This document shows positions 6,965 to 7,530 of a stretch of DNA of 7,530 nt, piece after piece. Under the pieces are notes generated by a model that was not told where the DNA came from, searched no databases, and saw nothing but the letters and a program-made list of their open reading frames with translations. The number at the start of each line of letters is the position of its first letter. Positions within the stretch are counted from its first letter, which is position 1. Made by a program: the position numbers and the translations under genes. The stretch comes from Dehalococcoidia bacterium (GTDB lineage Bacteria > Chloroflexota > Dehalococcoidia > UBA1151 > UBA1328), in the NCBI GenBank assembly GCA_030745955.1, contig JASLNQ010000001.1, positions 21,455 to 28,984 of the forward strand, in the 5' to 3' direction.

Positions 6965-7453
6965 TTATTTGCTCCCTGACGACCGCGTCGCCATCCAATC
7001 GGTGATGATGTCACGGTCGTGGTCGAACGCCAGCTCCGGAAGATTCTCGATATCAACTACCCGCACATCGAGCGTCTCGTGATCACCTGCCTGCAGCTGC
7101 CCACCGGTGATGCGTGCTTCATAAACAGCCAGGACGATCGCGTCGCCTTCCTCGGAGTACAGGCCTACCAGTCGATCGGTGACCGTCTCGAGACCACACT
7201 CCTCGCGGACCTCACGCTCGATGGCACGCTCGATCTTTTCGCCGCGGTTCACATAGCCGGAAGGAAAGCTCCACTTGCCGATGGAAGGCTCGATTGCCCG
7301 CTGGACCATCACGATTCCGCCCTCCATGGGGACTATCGCCGCGCCGGCAACCTTCGGGTCGTTCCATATCGTGCGACCGCAGTCCGAGCACTGCGGATGT
7401 CCATGCGGACCGGAGCGCAGAGCGGGTAGTTCGTGTGGTTGGTCGTGTGTCAA
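6965..7453 (-). CDS. Nudix hydrolase with partial zinc ribbon
   Basis: A 162-residue Nudix protein that would hydrolyse a nucleoside diphosphate linked to another group. The Nudix box is perfect (G-x5-E-x7-REV-x-EE-x-GL, residues 66-88, GYVNRGEKIERAIEREV onward) and is preceded by GKWSFPSG. Before it, PQCSDCGRTIWNDPKV (20-35) is half of the zinc ribbon found in NudC-like and ADP-ribose-type relatives; only one CxxC is present. The start is uncertain. No ATG lies before the domain, so TTG 7453 with a weak GGA 5 nt upstream is the best choice. The frame stays open upstream to TGA 7513-7511, but without a standard start. It is the first gene of the operon with the FAD oxidoreductase. The 7454-7530 stretch may hold its promoter; I see no strong -35/-10 there. 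Confidence 0.9.
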   Translation of the reverse strand: MTHDQPHELPALRSGPHGHPQCSDCGRTIWNDPKVAGAAIVPMEGGIVMVQRAIEPSIGKWSFPSGYVNRGEKIERAIEREVREECGLETVTDRLVGLYSEEGDAIVLAVYEARITGGQLQAGDHETLDVRVVDIENLPELAFDHDRDIITDWMATRSSGSK

Positions 7454-7530
7454 TGAAATCCAGTGACTGCCAGGAATTCCGCAAACTATGCCGAGTGGGG
7501 TGTATCCGGGTCACGAGACTGTAACAGAGC

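Overview
The window reads as a stretch of chromosome from a moderately GC-rich, free-living bacterium. The homoserine acyltransferase wording, the thymidylate kinase and the mix of URO-D-like, HpcH/HpaI, D-amino-acid-oxidase-like and Nudix genes suggest Chloroflexota, perhaps a marine SAR202-type lineage. That assignment is a judgement from protein style and no database was searched. I see no phage, IS transposase, CRISPR, rRNA or tRNA.

Layout. (1) 2-607 (+): the 3' part of tmk (thymidylate kinase), cut by the window edge. It is followed by a foldable element of about 115 bp with imperfect terminal inverted repeats and an intrinsic terminator. (2) 817-1971 (-): a URO-D superfamily protein with an H-x-C-G metal motif, resembling the corrinoid-linked methyltransferases more than true HemE. 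(3) 2239-3699 (-): the most unusual locus. One continuous reading frame joins the N-terminal 190 codons of an O-acetylhomoserine sulfhydrylase (MetY) to an almost complete homoserine O-acyltransferase (MetA). The frame is interrupted once, by an in-frame TAG at codon 108. The MetY part has lost its PLP lysine, while the MetA part keeps its Cys-His-Glu catalytic set. The simplest reading is an in-frame deletion between tandem metY and metA plus a later nonsense mutation. (4) 3700-4053: a divergent intergenic region with an A/T-rich, hairpin-forming met leader. (5) 4054-5586 (+): a two-gene unit, HpcH/HpaI-family class II aldolase and a nucleoside phosphorylase-family protein, 6 nt apart. (6) 5587-5801: a convergent gap with a 31-bp inverted repeat around a 77-nt loop, then an intrinsic terminator that overlaps the 3' end of the facing gene. 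(7) 5802-7453 (-): a two-gene unit transcribed Nudix hydrolase first, then a DadA/ThiO-like FAD oxidoreductase, 2 nt apart.

How the genes work together. MetA makes O-acylhomoserine and MetY turns O-acetylhomoserine plus sulfide into homocysteine, so the fused locus once held two consecutive steps of methionine synthesis by direct sulfhydrylation. As read here, only the MetA step could still work. The aldolase/phosphorylase pair suggests nucleoside or sugar catabolism, and the oxidase/Nudix pair looks like amine oxidation with nucleotide housekeeping. Both of these are inferences. The items most worth following up are the metY-metA fusion with its amber codon and the long inverted repeat at 5610-5748.
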